From Xylanibacter ruminicola (GTDB lineage Bacteria; Bacteroidota; Bacteroidia; Bacteroidales; Bacteroidaceae), in NCBI GenBank assembly GCA_015060625.1, contig SUYC01000019.1, positions 1 to 61,251 of the forward strand: a stretch of DNA of 61,251 nucleotides. Reading direction: 5' to 3'. Numbering within the stretch: position 1 is the first letter of the stretch; each line of letters starts with the position of its first letter. This document shows positions 1-8,402 of this stretch, in pieces. Position numbers and translations under genes: made by a program. The notes under the pieces are model-generated. The model had not been told where the DNA came from. It did no database searches and saw nothing but the letters and a program-made list of their open reading frames with translations.

Positions 1-25
1 ATAATCTTGAAAAATTAAACGGAGG

Positions 26-33
26 CAAAAGTA
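26..33 (-). promoter_or_regulatory. promoter -7 box pointing out of the window
   Basis: Read on the minus strand this is TACTTTTG, a match to the Bacteroidetes TAnnTTTG box. No clear -33 element is visible at the usual 19-21 bp distance. The gene it would serve is outside the window. Confidence 0.35.
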
Positions 34-58
34 CATATTATATTTTGAATGACCTTAC

Positions 59-96
59 GCTAAAATGGTCGTTTACAATCAAAATGCTAAAATGGT
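59..96. repeat. direct repeat pair GCTAAAATGGT, 27-bp period
   Basis: Two exact 11-bp copies at 59-69 and 86-96. They lie upstream (on the minus strand) of the -7 box at 26-33, so they are candidate operator half-sites for a gene left of the window. Function is unknown. Confidence 0.5.
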
Positions 97-359
97 TCTA
101 TGAGTAAACAAGTTCAAAATAGAGTTACCTATATGATATAAGAAACTAAACCGCCAGTATTTCTTTGGCACTGAGAAGGCAATATCTAAGTTAAAGAAGT
201 TATGAAAAAGGAGGTTAAATTTCTGTTAGACAACCTGACAAAGAATCTGGTTAGTTTGATTTTTCATTCCCCACATACTCACCATCATCTTCCCGCCGAA
301 GCTGTAGAAACGAAGCAAAAGAAACCGCTGTTCCGTTCTTGCTGAAGGCTATATTGGTA

Positions 360-414
360 AAAATTGGGGATTTTGGAATAAAATAGATATGCAAAATTGG
401 GGATTTTGGAATAA
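360..414. repeat. 22-bp direct repeat, two copies, 33-bp period
   Basis: The 22-bp word that starts AAAATTGGGG and ends GGAATAA is present exactly at 360-381 and 393-414, with 11 bp between the copies. It lies in non-coding DNA after the last gene of the polysaccharide operon. There are only two copies, so it is not a CRISPR array. Confidence 0.75.
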
Positions 415-459
415 GGTCTTATCATTCAAGTTTATCTTATCCATAATTTGTGAAATCCT

Positions 460-1080
460 CTAATTTTGCATAGAGGAGCCGCTGAATAATTTTTCTTTCA
501 CGATTACCCCAAAGGTTTTAAATATTAACGCCAGGTCATAAAAGAAGTTATGCTTCTCGACATATTCCAAATACAGCCTTATCTTCTCCTGCATGATGAC
601 CTCAATATAGTATTTTTCCGGATCTTCAGCCTTTTCCAATAATTCATTCTCGTTAAGAAATTTAATAGATGCAGGATCTGTGATACCAGGCCGGACATCC
701 AGCACGTGCATTTGTTCGGGAGTCCAGAAATTCACATAGTGGCGAACCTCCGGTCTCGGCCCAACCAGGCTCATATCGCCCACCAATACATTGATGAGCT
801 GAGGCAGTTCATCGAACTTGAACTTGCGGATAAAGTAACCGGAACGGGTTATGCGAGGGTCGCGGCCACCAATCGTAATAAGGCTTCCCGTATCAGAACC
901 GGCTCGCATGGAGCGGAACTTAAAGATACGGAAATCCCTGTTGTACCTTCCTACACGTACCTGGCGATAAAACACCGGTCCCTTTGAATCTGTCTTGATC
1001 CAAATGGCAAGAACCAAAAAGAGGGGACTTAGCAGAATGAGTCCAAGTCCGCTTGCGACTATATCGAATAATCTTTTCAC
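460..1080 (-). CDS. initiating sugar-phosphate transferase (short PglC-like phosphoglycosyl transferase)
   Basis: This enzyme moves a sugar-1-phosphate from a nucleotide sugar onto undecaprenyl phosphate in the inner membrane, the first step in building a lipid-linked repeat unit. The 206-residue protein has one hydrophobic N-terminal segment (about 7-29), the YRQVRVG and FKFRSM motifs (39-58), an Asp-Glu pair (D90, E91, in FKFDELPQLINV) that matches the catalytic dyad of PglC, and GPRPEV (108-112). This is the short, single-domain form, without the extra membrane segments of WbaP. It is the last gene of the operon and overlaps the aminotransferase before it by 4 bases (ATGA). The sugar specificity cannot be read from the sequence. 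Confidence 0.93.
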   Translation of the reverse strand: MKRLFDIVASGLGLILLSPLFLVLAIWIKTDSKGPVFYRQVRVGRYNRDFRIFKFRSMRAGSDTGSLITIGGRDPRITRSGYFIRKFKFDELPQLINVLVGDMSLVGPRPEVRHYVNFWTPEQMHVLDVRPGITDPASIKFLNENELLEKAEDPEKYYIEVIMQEKIRLYLEYVEKHNFFYDLALIFKTFGVIVKEKLFSGSSMQN

Positions 1081-2360
1081 AAATTCTTGATGATCTCTAC
1101 GAAGTTATTTATCACATAGTCCACTTCCTCATCGGTAAGACGGGTGTACAATGGCAGTGTTATCTCATTTTCAAACAGATGGTACGCATTCGGATAATCA
1201 ACAATATTAAAGCCCAGTGCCTTGTATGCCGTCATCATCGGCAGTGGTTTGAAATGTACATTCGTGGCAATGCCTCGTTCTGCCATCTGCTCCATCACCC
1301 GGTTCACCTCCTCGCGACTTTTTCCCGGCAGGCGAACCATATACAAGTGATGCGAACTACAATGCTCTGCATCCTTATGATTCAGCAATACCACATTCAG
1401 ACCGTTGAGTGCGGCATTGTAGCGAGCTACGATCTCCTGCCTTCTCTCCAGCATCTTGGGATAACGCTGCAGTTGCACCAAACCGAGAGATGCCATGATG
1501 TCGGTCATGTTGCACTTATACCAAGGACCGATAATGTCGTATTCCCACATACCACCCTTTGTTTTGGCCAGGGCATCCTTGTTCTGTCCATGCAGGCTGA
1601 ACAACTGTGATATACGATACAGCAGTTCATTCCAGGTTTCACCTTCGACATAAGGCACATGGGGCATGTAATTTCTTAATTCTTCATTCTTAACTCTTAA
1701 TTCCCCAAATGGCAGCTGCCACGTCAGGGCGCCCCCTTCAGCAGTAGTAAAGTTTTTCACCGCATGGAAACTGAATGCACTGAAATCTGTGATGGCGCCA
1801 GTCTTCTTCCCTTTTCGTACAGCACCAAATGAATGGGCACAATCAGACGTCACAACAATCCTGCCTATCTTCGCCTGCAGCGCATTGGCAGGTTTGAACA
1901 GGCTCTTCTTCCGCTCCACAATCTCATACACCCTGTCATAGTCAGCCACGATGCCTGCAATATCTACTGGCATGATTACCTTGGTTTTCTCCGTGATAGC
2001 CTGCTCCAACTGCTCATAGTCCATCTCAACATTGTCCTTCTGGCTATCCACCATGACTAACCGGCAACCCACATGCTGTGTAACTGAGGCCGTAGCCGTA
2101 TAGGTGTATGCCGGAACGATTACTTCGTCTTCTGGCTGCACATTCAGCAAATGGAGCACCATCTCCATGGCTGCTGTTGCCGAGTTCAGGCAAACAGTCT
2201 TGACCGTCCCCACATATTTTGATATCTGCGCCTCCAGTTTCTTGGTTCGTGGCCCTGTCGTAATCCATCCAGACAGTATAGCCTCTCTTACTTCTTTTGC
2301 CTCTTCCTCACTCATATCAGGAGGTGAGAAAGGAATTTTCATCGATTTCATTTTTGTCAT
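1077..2360 (-). CDS. DegT/DnrJ/EryC1-family PLP aminotransferase (nucleotide-sugar aminotransferase)
   Basis: The protein probably puts an amino group on a keto nucleotide sugar, using PLP and glutamate. It has 427 residues with the family landmarks: the TSDCAHSFGA segment with the PLP-contacting Asp (about D173), and the Schiff-base lysine in SFHAVKNFTTAEGG (about K202). Residues 217-230 hold an extra segment, ELRVKNEELRN, encoded by a short-word repeat (1673-1703) of a kind otherwise found between genes. The start could also be Met4 or Met7, since the family usually begins near KIPFSPP. No 4,6-dehydratase to make its substrate is present in the window. Confidence 0.9.
   Translation of the reverse strand: MTKMKSMKIPFSPPDMSEEEAKEVREAILSGWITTGPRTKKLEAQISKYVGTVKTVCLNSATAAMEMVLHLLNVQPEDEVIVPAYTYTATASVTQHVGCRLVMVDSQKDNVEMDYEQLEQAITEKTKVIMPVDIAGIVADYDRVYEIVERKKSLFKPANALQAKIGRIVVTSDCAHSFGAVRKGKKTGAITDFSAFSFHAVKNFTTAEGGALTWQLPFGELRVKNEELRNYMPHVPYVEGETWNELLYRISQLFSLHGQNKDALAKTKGGMWEYDIIGPWYKCNMTDIMASLGLVQLQRYPKMLERRQEIVARYNAALNGLNVVLLNHKDAEHCSSHHLYMVRLPGKSREEVNRVMEQMAERGIATNVHFKPLPMMTAYKALGFNIVDYPNAYHLFENEITLPLYTRLTDEEVDYVINNFVEIIKNL
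1673..1703 (-). repeat. word-repeat tract inside the aminotransferase gene
   Basis: On the minus strand the 31-bp tract is made of words such as GAATTAAGA, GTTAAGAAT and GAAGAATTAAGA. It is translated in frame as ELRVKNEELRN, just after the conserved GGALTW segment. Similar A+T word repeats lie between genes elsewhere in the window. Confidence 0.8.
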
Positions 2361-2389
2361 ATTACGTTTCTTTTATCTTAATTTAATAA

Positions 2390-3334
2390 TCATGCGCTAT
2401 ATTCCCACACAGAACGTACTGCCACATGCAAAACAGCTAAAGGCAGAAAACAGATGCCTCCAAAAAGCATCAGAACCGAACGCCAATGTCTGAATAGGAT
2501 GCCGAGGTGTGACAGCATCGTATAGTCACGGAACTTCACCATTCGTCCCACCAACAAGACCATTTCACTTGACAACCTGTAGGAAAGCAGGAGGAAATCG
2601 GCAAACCCCACCTCTCGGCACTTATATTGGAGATAGATGAAATTGCCTTTCGACATCTTGCTGCCCGAGCTGGTCTTTCCTTTCGGGTTCTGCCGATAGT
2701 AGGCACCTTCATAATCGCGCAATTGAGCCACACGCACACCGTGGATACCGCTCACGTCAAGCAGGAAATCCCAATCTTCGCGGTAACGGATTTTCTCGGA
2801 AAAGGTCAATCCGAGCGAACGCAAGAAATCCATACGATACATTATGGCGTGTGGCGGATAAGTAAAATCTAAGCCCCAGCGCGTCAGCATTGAGACATGA
2901 AGCGAAACGAAGATGCGCGTCTTAATGGGCGTATGCTTCATAAAGACAATCTCGCGGTTCTCCCTCTCGACAAAGTAACTCCACTCCATGAGCGAGACGT
3001 CCAACTGACGCTTCGTCGCATGCTCCAATTGCCTGGCCAATGCCTCTGGATGCAGGAAGTCATCGGCATCGAGGAAAATCACATAGTCGCCAGATGCAGC
3101 CTTTAGGCCGACATTCCGTGCCGTGGCCGTTCCTCCATTCTGTTTTGAAACCAGGCAAAAGCGAGGGTCATTGACCATAAATGAATGGACTATTTCTGCC
3201 GAGTTGTCTGTGGAACCATCATCGACAATGATGCACTCGAAGTCGGCATAGGTCTGGCTTTGAACATATTTCAACGTTTCAGGCAAAAATTCGGCCTGGT
3301 TATAGCAAGGTATGATGATGCTTATCATTTCCAT
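2390..3334 (-). CDS. glycosyltransferase family 2
   Basis: This is an inverting GT-A enzyme that probably adds one sugar to the lipid-linked repeat unit at the cytoplasmic face. The 314-residue protein opens with the family signature SIIIPCYNQAEFLPETL, then CIIVDDGSTDNSAEI, GGTATARNVGL and the nucleotide-sugar/metal DXD-like motif FLDADD (about 90-95). A hydrophobic C-terminal part (LFGGICFLPLAVLHVAV) suggests membrane attachment. It overlaps the next upstream glycosyltransferase by one base. Donor and acceptor are unknown. Confidence 0.9.
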   Translation of the reverse strand: MEMISIIIPCYNQAEFLPETLKYVQSQTYADFECIIVDDGSTDNSAEIVHSFMVNDPRFCLVSKQNGGTATARNVGLKAASGDYVIFLDADDFLHPEALARQLEHATKRQLDVSLMEWSYFVERENREIVFMKHTPIKTRIFVSLHVSMLTRWGLDFTYPPHAIMYRMDFLRSLGLTFSEKIRYREDWDFLLDVSGIHGVRVAQLRDYEGAYYRQNPKGKTSSGSKMSKGNFIYLQYKCREVGFADFLLLSYRLSSEMVLLVGRMVKFRDYTMLSHLGILFRHWRSVLMLFGGICFLPLAVLHVAVRSVWEYSA

Positions 3335-4131
3335 TATACGCGATAGGGGCCTTTCACCTCATATTGTTTAACATACTTCATCTTCTTATATGCATTCCCA
3401 AACATATTAATAATCACCCAGAATATTGCCGAGATAGGATTCATTTCCTCTGCAACACGGAACAACGGATAGTGGGCCAGAATGCGATCCCATAACCTTT
3501 TTGGGGTAATACTGCCATCACGTCTACGATATTTACCAAGAATCTCTGGCAGCAGATAACAATCAGCCCTACGGATCACTTTCAGCCACAATGCCGTATC
3601 ATTATTTCTCTTAATATCTTTTATTTGAATAAGACCAACTGCCGAAGCGTCATACATTACAGAGAGACATCCTGGCCAGCAACACGCAAAGACATCAAAC
3701 TTCTTCACGTGTTTTTTCCCGCTTACATGGATGCCAAGTTCATTACCATGTAGGTCTATCTCAACATATTCATGATAAGAGAAAACATATCCATTCTCTA
3801 CCATAAACTTGATTTGTTTTTCTAATTTTGTCGGTTCCCACAAATCATCACTGTCAAGAAAAGCAATCCAACGCCCTTTTGCTTTTCTTATTGCCAAATT
3901 ACGGGAAACTGCAGCTCCAAGGTTGGAACCATTCCGAATGAAACATATTCTGTTATCATGTTTTTTTGCTTCCGAAACAATCTCAACGGTACTATCGTCT
4001 GAACAATCATCGACTATTATCAGCTCCCAATACGGATACGTCTGGGCCCGTACTGACCTTATACTCTCTTCTATAAAACGCCCACATTGATATGAAGGCA
4101 TAATGATTGACACCAAATTATTATTGTCCAT
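3334..4131 (-). CDS. glycosyltransferase family 2
   Basis: A second GT2 enzyme of the operon, 265 residues. It shows SIIMPSYQCGRFIEESI, IIVDDCSDDSTVEI, LGAAVSRNLAI and FLDSDDLWEP, the typical order of nucleotide-binding and DXD motifs within the first 100 residues. It shares single bases with both neighbours (3334 and 4131), which indicates translational coupling. Sugar specificity cannot be assigned. Confidence 0.9.
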   Translation of the reverse strand: MDNNNLVSIIMPSYQCGRFIEESIRSVRAQTYPYWELIIVDDCSDDSTVEIVSEAKKHDNRICFIRNGSNLGAAVSRNLAIRKAKGRWIAFLDSDDLWEPTKLEKQIKFMVENGYVFSYHEYVEIDLHGNELGIHVSGKKHVKKFDVFACCWPGCLSVMYDASAVGLIQIKDIKRNNDTALWLKVIRRADCYLLPEILGKYRRRDGSITPKRLWDRILAHYPLFRVAEEMNPISAIFWVIINMFGNAYKKMKYVKQYEVKGPYRV

Positions 4132-4925
4132 TAATAAAAGGTTTTCAATATGAAATTGATTGCTGCCTTATTGAACTTAAAGTAAGAGTCTGACGGCATC
4201 TTAGATGTAGAAACCCCTCCTGTCGTTTTTATTTCAACCGAAGGAGCGTACACTACCCTCATTTGCTTTCTTCTGATGAGTTCTGCAAGATATATCTCTT
4301 CACCATAAAGGAATATTGGATAATCTATCTTTGGATAGATTCTAAAGAAGTTGGTGGTGAGTATAATAATGGAGCCATGACCTGCATAAATATCCATCAT
4401 TGGGTACACCACATTCTTCCCTTTGTTGGCATAGTAATACTTTGTATAAATACTATAGAATAAGCTATTGTACGTTAGCTTCAGCAAAGTTAATTTCCAC
4501 CGTTTATATCTATTTATAATACTCGGATTAAGATTTCTTTTGAACTTTTCGGAATAAATACTCGGAGCAACCCATGCTACGTCGTCTCCTGCTTTAAAGT
4601 CTTTCAGCTGTTTGATGGTTTCATCTTCAAACTGTAAATCCACATTAGAAATGATTATATAGTCGTATTGACTGACATCTTCAAGATTGTTAATGATAGC
4701 CTGAGCTCCACCTAAATATCCAAGGTTTTGCAGCTCGACCTGTTTTACCTGTATAGCTTTATATGCGCCACAATCAACGACCTCTTTTGAGGAAGAATTA
4801 TCTGCTATTATTACATCCAGTTGTAAATCACCCTCTACATTTGATGCAGATTTGTCAACCGACTGAAGATAGTTGCATAGTTCCCCGTATGAATTATAGT
4901 TCACACAAACGATCAATAGTTTCAT
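4131..4925 (-). CDS. glycosyltransferase, rhamnosyltransferase-like GT2
   Basis: The 264-residue protein begins MKLLIVCVNYNSYGEL and has DVIIADNSSS and a YIIISNVDLQF segment. This is the pattern of the GT2 branch that includes rhamnosyltransferases. It overlaps the polymerase gene upstream by 4 bases and the next GT2 by one. Its DNA is clearly richer in A+T than the genes at either end of the operon, as are the polymerase and GT4 genes before it, which suggests a separate origin for this central block. The exact linkage is unknown. Confidence 0.82.
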   Translation of the reverse strand: MKLLIVCVNYNSYGELCNYLQSVDKSASNVEGDLQLDVIIADNSSSKEVVDCGAYKAIQVKQVELQNLGYLGGAQAIINNLEDVSQYDYIIISNVDLQFEDETIKQLKDFKAGDDVAWVAPSIYSEKFKRNLNPSIINRYKRWKLTLLKLTYNSLFYSIYTKYYYANKGKNVVYPMMDIYAGHGSIIILTTNFFRIYPKIDYPIFLYGEEIYLAELIRRKQMRVVYAPSVEIKTTGGVSTSKMPSDSYFKFNKAAINFILKTFY

Positions 4926-6157
4926 TTTGTAAGAACATTCTTTTTAATAGAAAAATCAAACATCATTAAGACCAGCAAATACAGCTCCACATAATTAATA
5001 TCACCTTTAAACATGGATATCAAGTAACAAATAAAGAGTACCGCAACGTATGGGCCAAGGCTTTTGTCTGAGATATCACTCTTTTTAATGTATTTCAGTA
5101 TCATTATATTATAATAGAGAATGATGCTTAGTCCGATTAACCCAGAGTAGAAAATTTGCCTATAGAAGCCAATATCAACATTTTTATAGTATGCGAAATC
5201 ACCCACCTTATAATGAGCATCTCCTATAAATAATGTTTTATCCTCAAATTTCGTATTTATTAGCCATTTTTGCCAATGCTCTGATTCTGAATTTTTAGTC
5301 ATATTTCCAAATAATTCCATCTGCCATTCAAGCATGTTGTCTGGTAAAAATGTCAGAGCAAGGTGAATTGTTACAAATGCGCTCAATGAAATCAAAATGG
5401 TTGTTCTGATGACATGGCCATTACGTTCTTTCGCATGATAAAACAATACCAGAGCCAATCCGAGTACAACGGGAACGACCGCAATGCGTGCTGTCATAAT
5501 AGAAACAATTGATATGATAATATAGCAAACGATATAAATAAAAATACTTTTGCTGTGATATAATACGTATGCACCCGAAATCAAACCAAGCGTGCAAGAT
5601 GTCAAAACACCAAAGTATACGGCATTACCAAAACCGATGATTCGTGAAAAGTCCGTCAAATCACTTGTATCGATATAATTATCGAAACTAACTTGATACA
5701 CTTTCATTTCTACTATATTACTAACTATCTCAGCAAATGAAGGATTAAACTTCAAACAGAGAGCTAATAAACTTTCAAATGCAACCACTATTGTGATGAT
5801 TTTACACAGGTCAAGGAAAGAGCTTACTATGCTTTTGGCTAAATGGCAAAGAAAATAAACTTCAAAAAACCACAAGAGGAAATTCTTGATATATGCGAGA
5901 TAAAGCATTTCGTCTGACCCGTTAATGGCCATTGTGAAAAGACCCCATAAAAAAAGTAGAAGTGCGACGCCAAATAGTTTAATGTACTTTTGCAACTTCT
6001 GGTATGTTACCTTGCTTTTTTTGTCTGTAAGGAAATAAATAAACCCAGGAACAGCTAACAATGTCTTCGCAGCAATAGGTATTGCTTGCAGTTGGATGTT
6101 ATAAATATATATCAACAAGCATATAATTAGCAATATGTATCTGACCACCTTTGTCAT
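4922..6157 (-). CDS. O-antigen/capsule polymerase-like membrane protein (Wzy role)
   Basis: This is a very hydrophobic protein with about ten or more membrane segments and a longer hydrophilic loop (around DNMLEWQMELFGNMTKNSESEHWQKW) in its second half. It sits among glycosyltransferases and a flippase, so it most probably joins repeat units at the periplasmic face. Wzy proteins are poorly conserved, and the call rests on topology and place. The frame is open up to 6211, but that start would overlap the upstream glycosyltransferase by 53 bases. I chose the ATG at 6157, directly after that gene's stop, which leaves the protein starting MTKVVRYILL (411 residues). Confidence 0.72.
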   Translation of the reverse strand: MTKVVRYILLIICLLIYIYNIQLQAIPIAAKTLLAVPGFIYFLTDKKSKVTYQKLQKYIKLFGVALLLFLWGLFTMAINGSDEMLYLAYIKNFLLWFFEVYFLCHLAKSIVSSFLDLCKIITIVVAFESLLALCLKFNPSFAEIVSNIVEMKVYQVSFDNYIDTSDLTDFSRIIGFGNAVYFGVLTSCTLGLISGAYVLYHSKSIFIYIVCYIIISIVSIMTARIAVVPVVLGLALVLFYHAKERNGHVIRTTILISLSAFVTIHLALTFLPDNMLEWQMELFGNMTKNSESEHWQKWLINTKFEDKTLFIGDAHYKVGDFAYYKNVDIGFYRQIFYSGLIGLSIILYYNIMILKYIKKSDISDKSLGPYVAVLFICYLISMFKGDINYVELYLLVLMMFDFSIKKNVLTK

Positions 6158-6158
6158 T

Positions 6159-7325
6159 CTAAATGGCATCATAAACACTTTTTTCTTTGCTTGCTGTTTT
6201 TTTCCAGTCAAACACTTTATTTAAAGGCTGTTCAACAGTATGATGAAGCAAATAATTTATACGAGTTGATATTTGACTAACAAAACTATCATCCAAATCA
6301 AATACATTGTCTTCACCTGCCGCTTCTTTTATCCCCCCAACATTACTACCAACAGCATTTGAGCCACAAGCCAATGCCTCTATCACTACGAGAGGCAACC
6401 CCTCTTTTTTGCTTGGAAGTACTAAAACGTCGATACAATTCATCATTACAGGCATTTCTTCTGCAGGGAGGTTACCCCAAAAAACGCATGGCAGATGAAG
6501 GGATTCCGCCTCACTCTCCACTTGTGGTTTTAAAGGGCCATCACCTATTATCCAAAAAATCAAATTGTTTTCCCTATTATCCATCACAGACTTGAAAATA
6601 GGTGGCAATGATAGTGGATTCTTTACATCTAACAATGCACCACAAAAGGCAACTACTTTTTTCCCGTCAGGCACACCTTTTGTTTTTCTTAGTTTTTTCT
6701 TTTCTTCAACACTATAGCAACAGAATTTACTATTAATCCCATTATACAGTATTTCACTCCGAAAACTGTCTGTTATCGTTGTGGCTTTGTCACATAATGC
6801 CTGTGACACAAAAAAATTGCAGTATGCATTATTAAGCAATAACTTTGTTTGCGCAAAAGCCAACTTGCTTTGGAATGGATGCGTGTGTATGTCTGAGCCA
6901 TGCCAAGTTATACAATATGGTATATGATAGAGTTCCTTTGTTTTTTGTGCTATTTTGCCGGCTAAACCAGAATGGACAGACAGGAAATCATAGTTGCGCA
7001 TTTCCTTTGCCATTCTACATATAAACCGATTCAGAAAATAGGGAGGCAATCTAAACCATTCTGTTATGATATGTTCCAATATGGATTTGCGATACCACAA
7101 TATGTGATAAGTTATTCCATCAAGAATGATTTCTTTTTTCCTGTCCTGTTTATTAATATTGCGTAATAAGCGCAGATACCATGGAAGGTATTTTGTAACG
7201 ATATAAACATCTATGACGTAATCTGATATTTTACTTAAATACAAAACCCGATTGCGTACGGAGTTGAATACACCGTACTGGGCATAAATATCCGATTCAA
7301 ATATTATCGATATACGTTTTTCCAT
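6159..7325 (-). CDS. glycosyltransferase family 4
   Basis: This is a retaining GT-B enzyme of 388 residues. The N-terminal half carries an acceptor-domain pattern (YCITWHGSDIHTHPF). The C-terminal half has the nucleotide-sugar pattern KVVAFCGALLDVKNP, WIIGDGPLKPQVE, and the E-x7-E motif in SKKEGLPLVVIEALACG followed by SNVGGIKE. It probably extends the repeat unit in the cytoplasm. Its start overlaps the preceding GT2 by 22 bases, and its stop directly abuts the chosen start of the polymerase. The DNA is rich in A+T. Confidence 0.9.
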   Translation of the reverse strand: MEKRISIIFESDIYAQYGVFNSVRNRVLYLSKISDYVIDVYIVTKYLPWYLRLLRNINKQDRKKEIILDGITYHILWYRKSILEHIITEWFRLPPYFLNRFICRMAKEMRNYDFLSVHSGLAGKIAQKTKELYHIPYCITWHGSDIHTHPFQSKLAFAQTKLLLNNAYCNFFVSQALCDKATTITDSFRSEILYNGINSKFCCYSVEEKKKLRKTKGVPDGKKVVAFCGALLDVKNPLSLPPIFKSVMDNRENNLIFWIIGDGPLKPQVESEAESLHLPCVFWGNLPAEEMPVMMNCIDVLVLPSKKEGLPLVVIEALACGSNAVGSNVGGIKEAAGEDNVFDLDDSFVSQISTRINYLLHHTVEQPLNKVFDWKKTASKEKSVYDAI

Positions 7326-8353
7326 CCAGCAATATAACTTTCCTTAATGACTTTCAGTTTCAATATAAAAAAAGACAAGAATGAAAGTTTTTTCCTATTT
7401 CCTTTCAAATAATTCTTTGCGCCTGCAAAATCATTAAAGGAATAATAGACCGACAACATTCTTTTCATATTCTCGACCGCTACCTTCTTTCTCAACTTCG
7501 CATTTCGAACTCCCGTTATTCTTTCCGCATAGTCCATGAAAAACAGTCTTACTTGGCAGACATTATCAGCAAAGTCCAACGATTTTTGCAAATCTGCGCT
7601 ATGAGAAGCACTTTCAGACTGCAGCCGATACACGCCCAAGGGTTCTGCGATATAATGGATTTTGCCCTTCAGACTCAGATAGAGCCATATAGGATAGTCG
7701 CCCATCAGCCAACCACCGGGGGCTATCGGGACAACCTCATCGTTATACCGTTCCCTCAGTTCCTCCCTGAATAAAACGGTTAAGGTCGTTATTCCATTGA
7801 AACAGACAATCGACTCGAAGTCGCATGTCTTGAACTTTCTGAGCCCCACCATGTCGTCGCCGCTGCGAACCGCAGCTTGCGAGTACGACATGACATAATC
7901 GTCATTCTGCTCAAGGAAAAGAACCTGCCGCTGCAGTTTTTGGGAACTCGTCCAATAATCATCACCCTCGCATATGGCATAGTATTTCGAGTTTTCCTTC
8001 CATGCTGCAATATACGGCATGATCGACTTATGCCTGCTGTAGTGGTTGTATTTCAACCACAGCACAGCAAAGTGGCAATTTCTGTTTTCCTTATGCCGGG
8101 CGTAACAAAGCACATAGTCGTCTGTTTCTTCGTTAAGTGCCACAAACTTGTCTTCCAAGTCGAAATGTTCCTGCAGATATTGGCGGATGACTTCCAGCTC
8201 ACCATCGGTACTGGCATCGTCAATAATTGTGCAGACAAATGGAAATGTGGTCTGCTGCATTGTGAAGCCATTCATGGCATCCACGATATAGGGTGCCTGA
8301 TTGAAAGTGACACACCTTGTGCAGACCATCCATCTATATTGTTTTTCTTCCAT
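7304..8353 (-). CDS. glycosyltransferase family 2
   Basis: The 349-residue protein starts EKQYRWMVCTRCVTFNQAPYI, then TIIDDASTDGELEVI and CEGDDYWTSSQKLQRQV, the GT2 nucleotide-binding and DXD-like motifs (EGDDYW being typical of one GT2 subgroup). The C-terminal third is basic with a hydrophobic stretch. The 28 bases between it and the flippase gene upstream consist mostly of repeated AAGTGAAA words. Sugar specificity is unknown. Confidence 0.88.
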   Translation of the reverse strand: MEEKQYRWMVCTRCVTFNQAPYIVDAMNGFTMQQTTFPFVCTIIDDASTDGELEVIRQYLQEHFDLEDKFVALNEETDDYVLCYARHKENRNCHFAVLWLKYNHYSRHKSIMPYIAAWKENSKYYAICEGDDYWTSSQKLQRQVLFLEQNDDYVMSYSQAAVRSGDDMVGLRKFKTCDFESIVCFNGITTLTVLFREELRERYNDEVVPIAPGGWLMGDYPIWLYLSLKGKIHYIAEPLGVYRLQSESASHSADLQKSLDFADNVCQVRLFFMDYAERITGVRNAKLRKKVAVENMKRMLSVYYSFNDFAGAKNYLKGNRKKLSFLSFFILKLKVIKESYIAGWKNVYR

Positions 8354-8369
8354 GCGGTTTCAACTTTTC

Positions 8370-8402
8370 ACTTTTCACTTTTCACTTTTCACTGTTCACT
8401 TT
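8370..8402. repeat. TTTTCACT word-repeat tract at a gene junction
   Basis: Four or five copies of the 8-bp word TTTTCACT, one altered, lie across the end of the flippase gene and the gap before the next gene. The last codons of the flippase (KVNSEK, then stop) are written in this repeat, so changes in copy number would shift the protein's end. Confidence 0.75.

Larger units (their letters stand above)
1..459. other. non-coding stretch beyond the polysaccharide operon
   Basis: I see no convincing gene here. The stretch is rich in A+T. It holds two pairs of direct repeats: GCTAAAATGGT at 59-69 and 86-96, 27 bp apart, and a 22-bp word beginning AAAATTGGGG at 360-381 and 393-414, 33 bp apart. 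A minus-strand Bacteroidetes -7 box (TACTTTTG on that strand) lies at 26-33 and would drive a gene to the left of the window. The first repeat pair lies just upstream of that box, so it could be its operator. The stretch may also be decayed mobile DNA. Confidence 0.5.

Noticed and set aside
360..414. Possible CRISPR array
   Set aside because: There are only two repeat copies with an 11-bp gap, no spacers of normal size and no cas genes.
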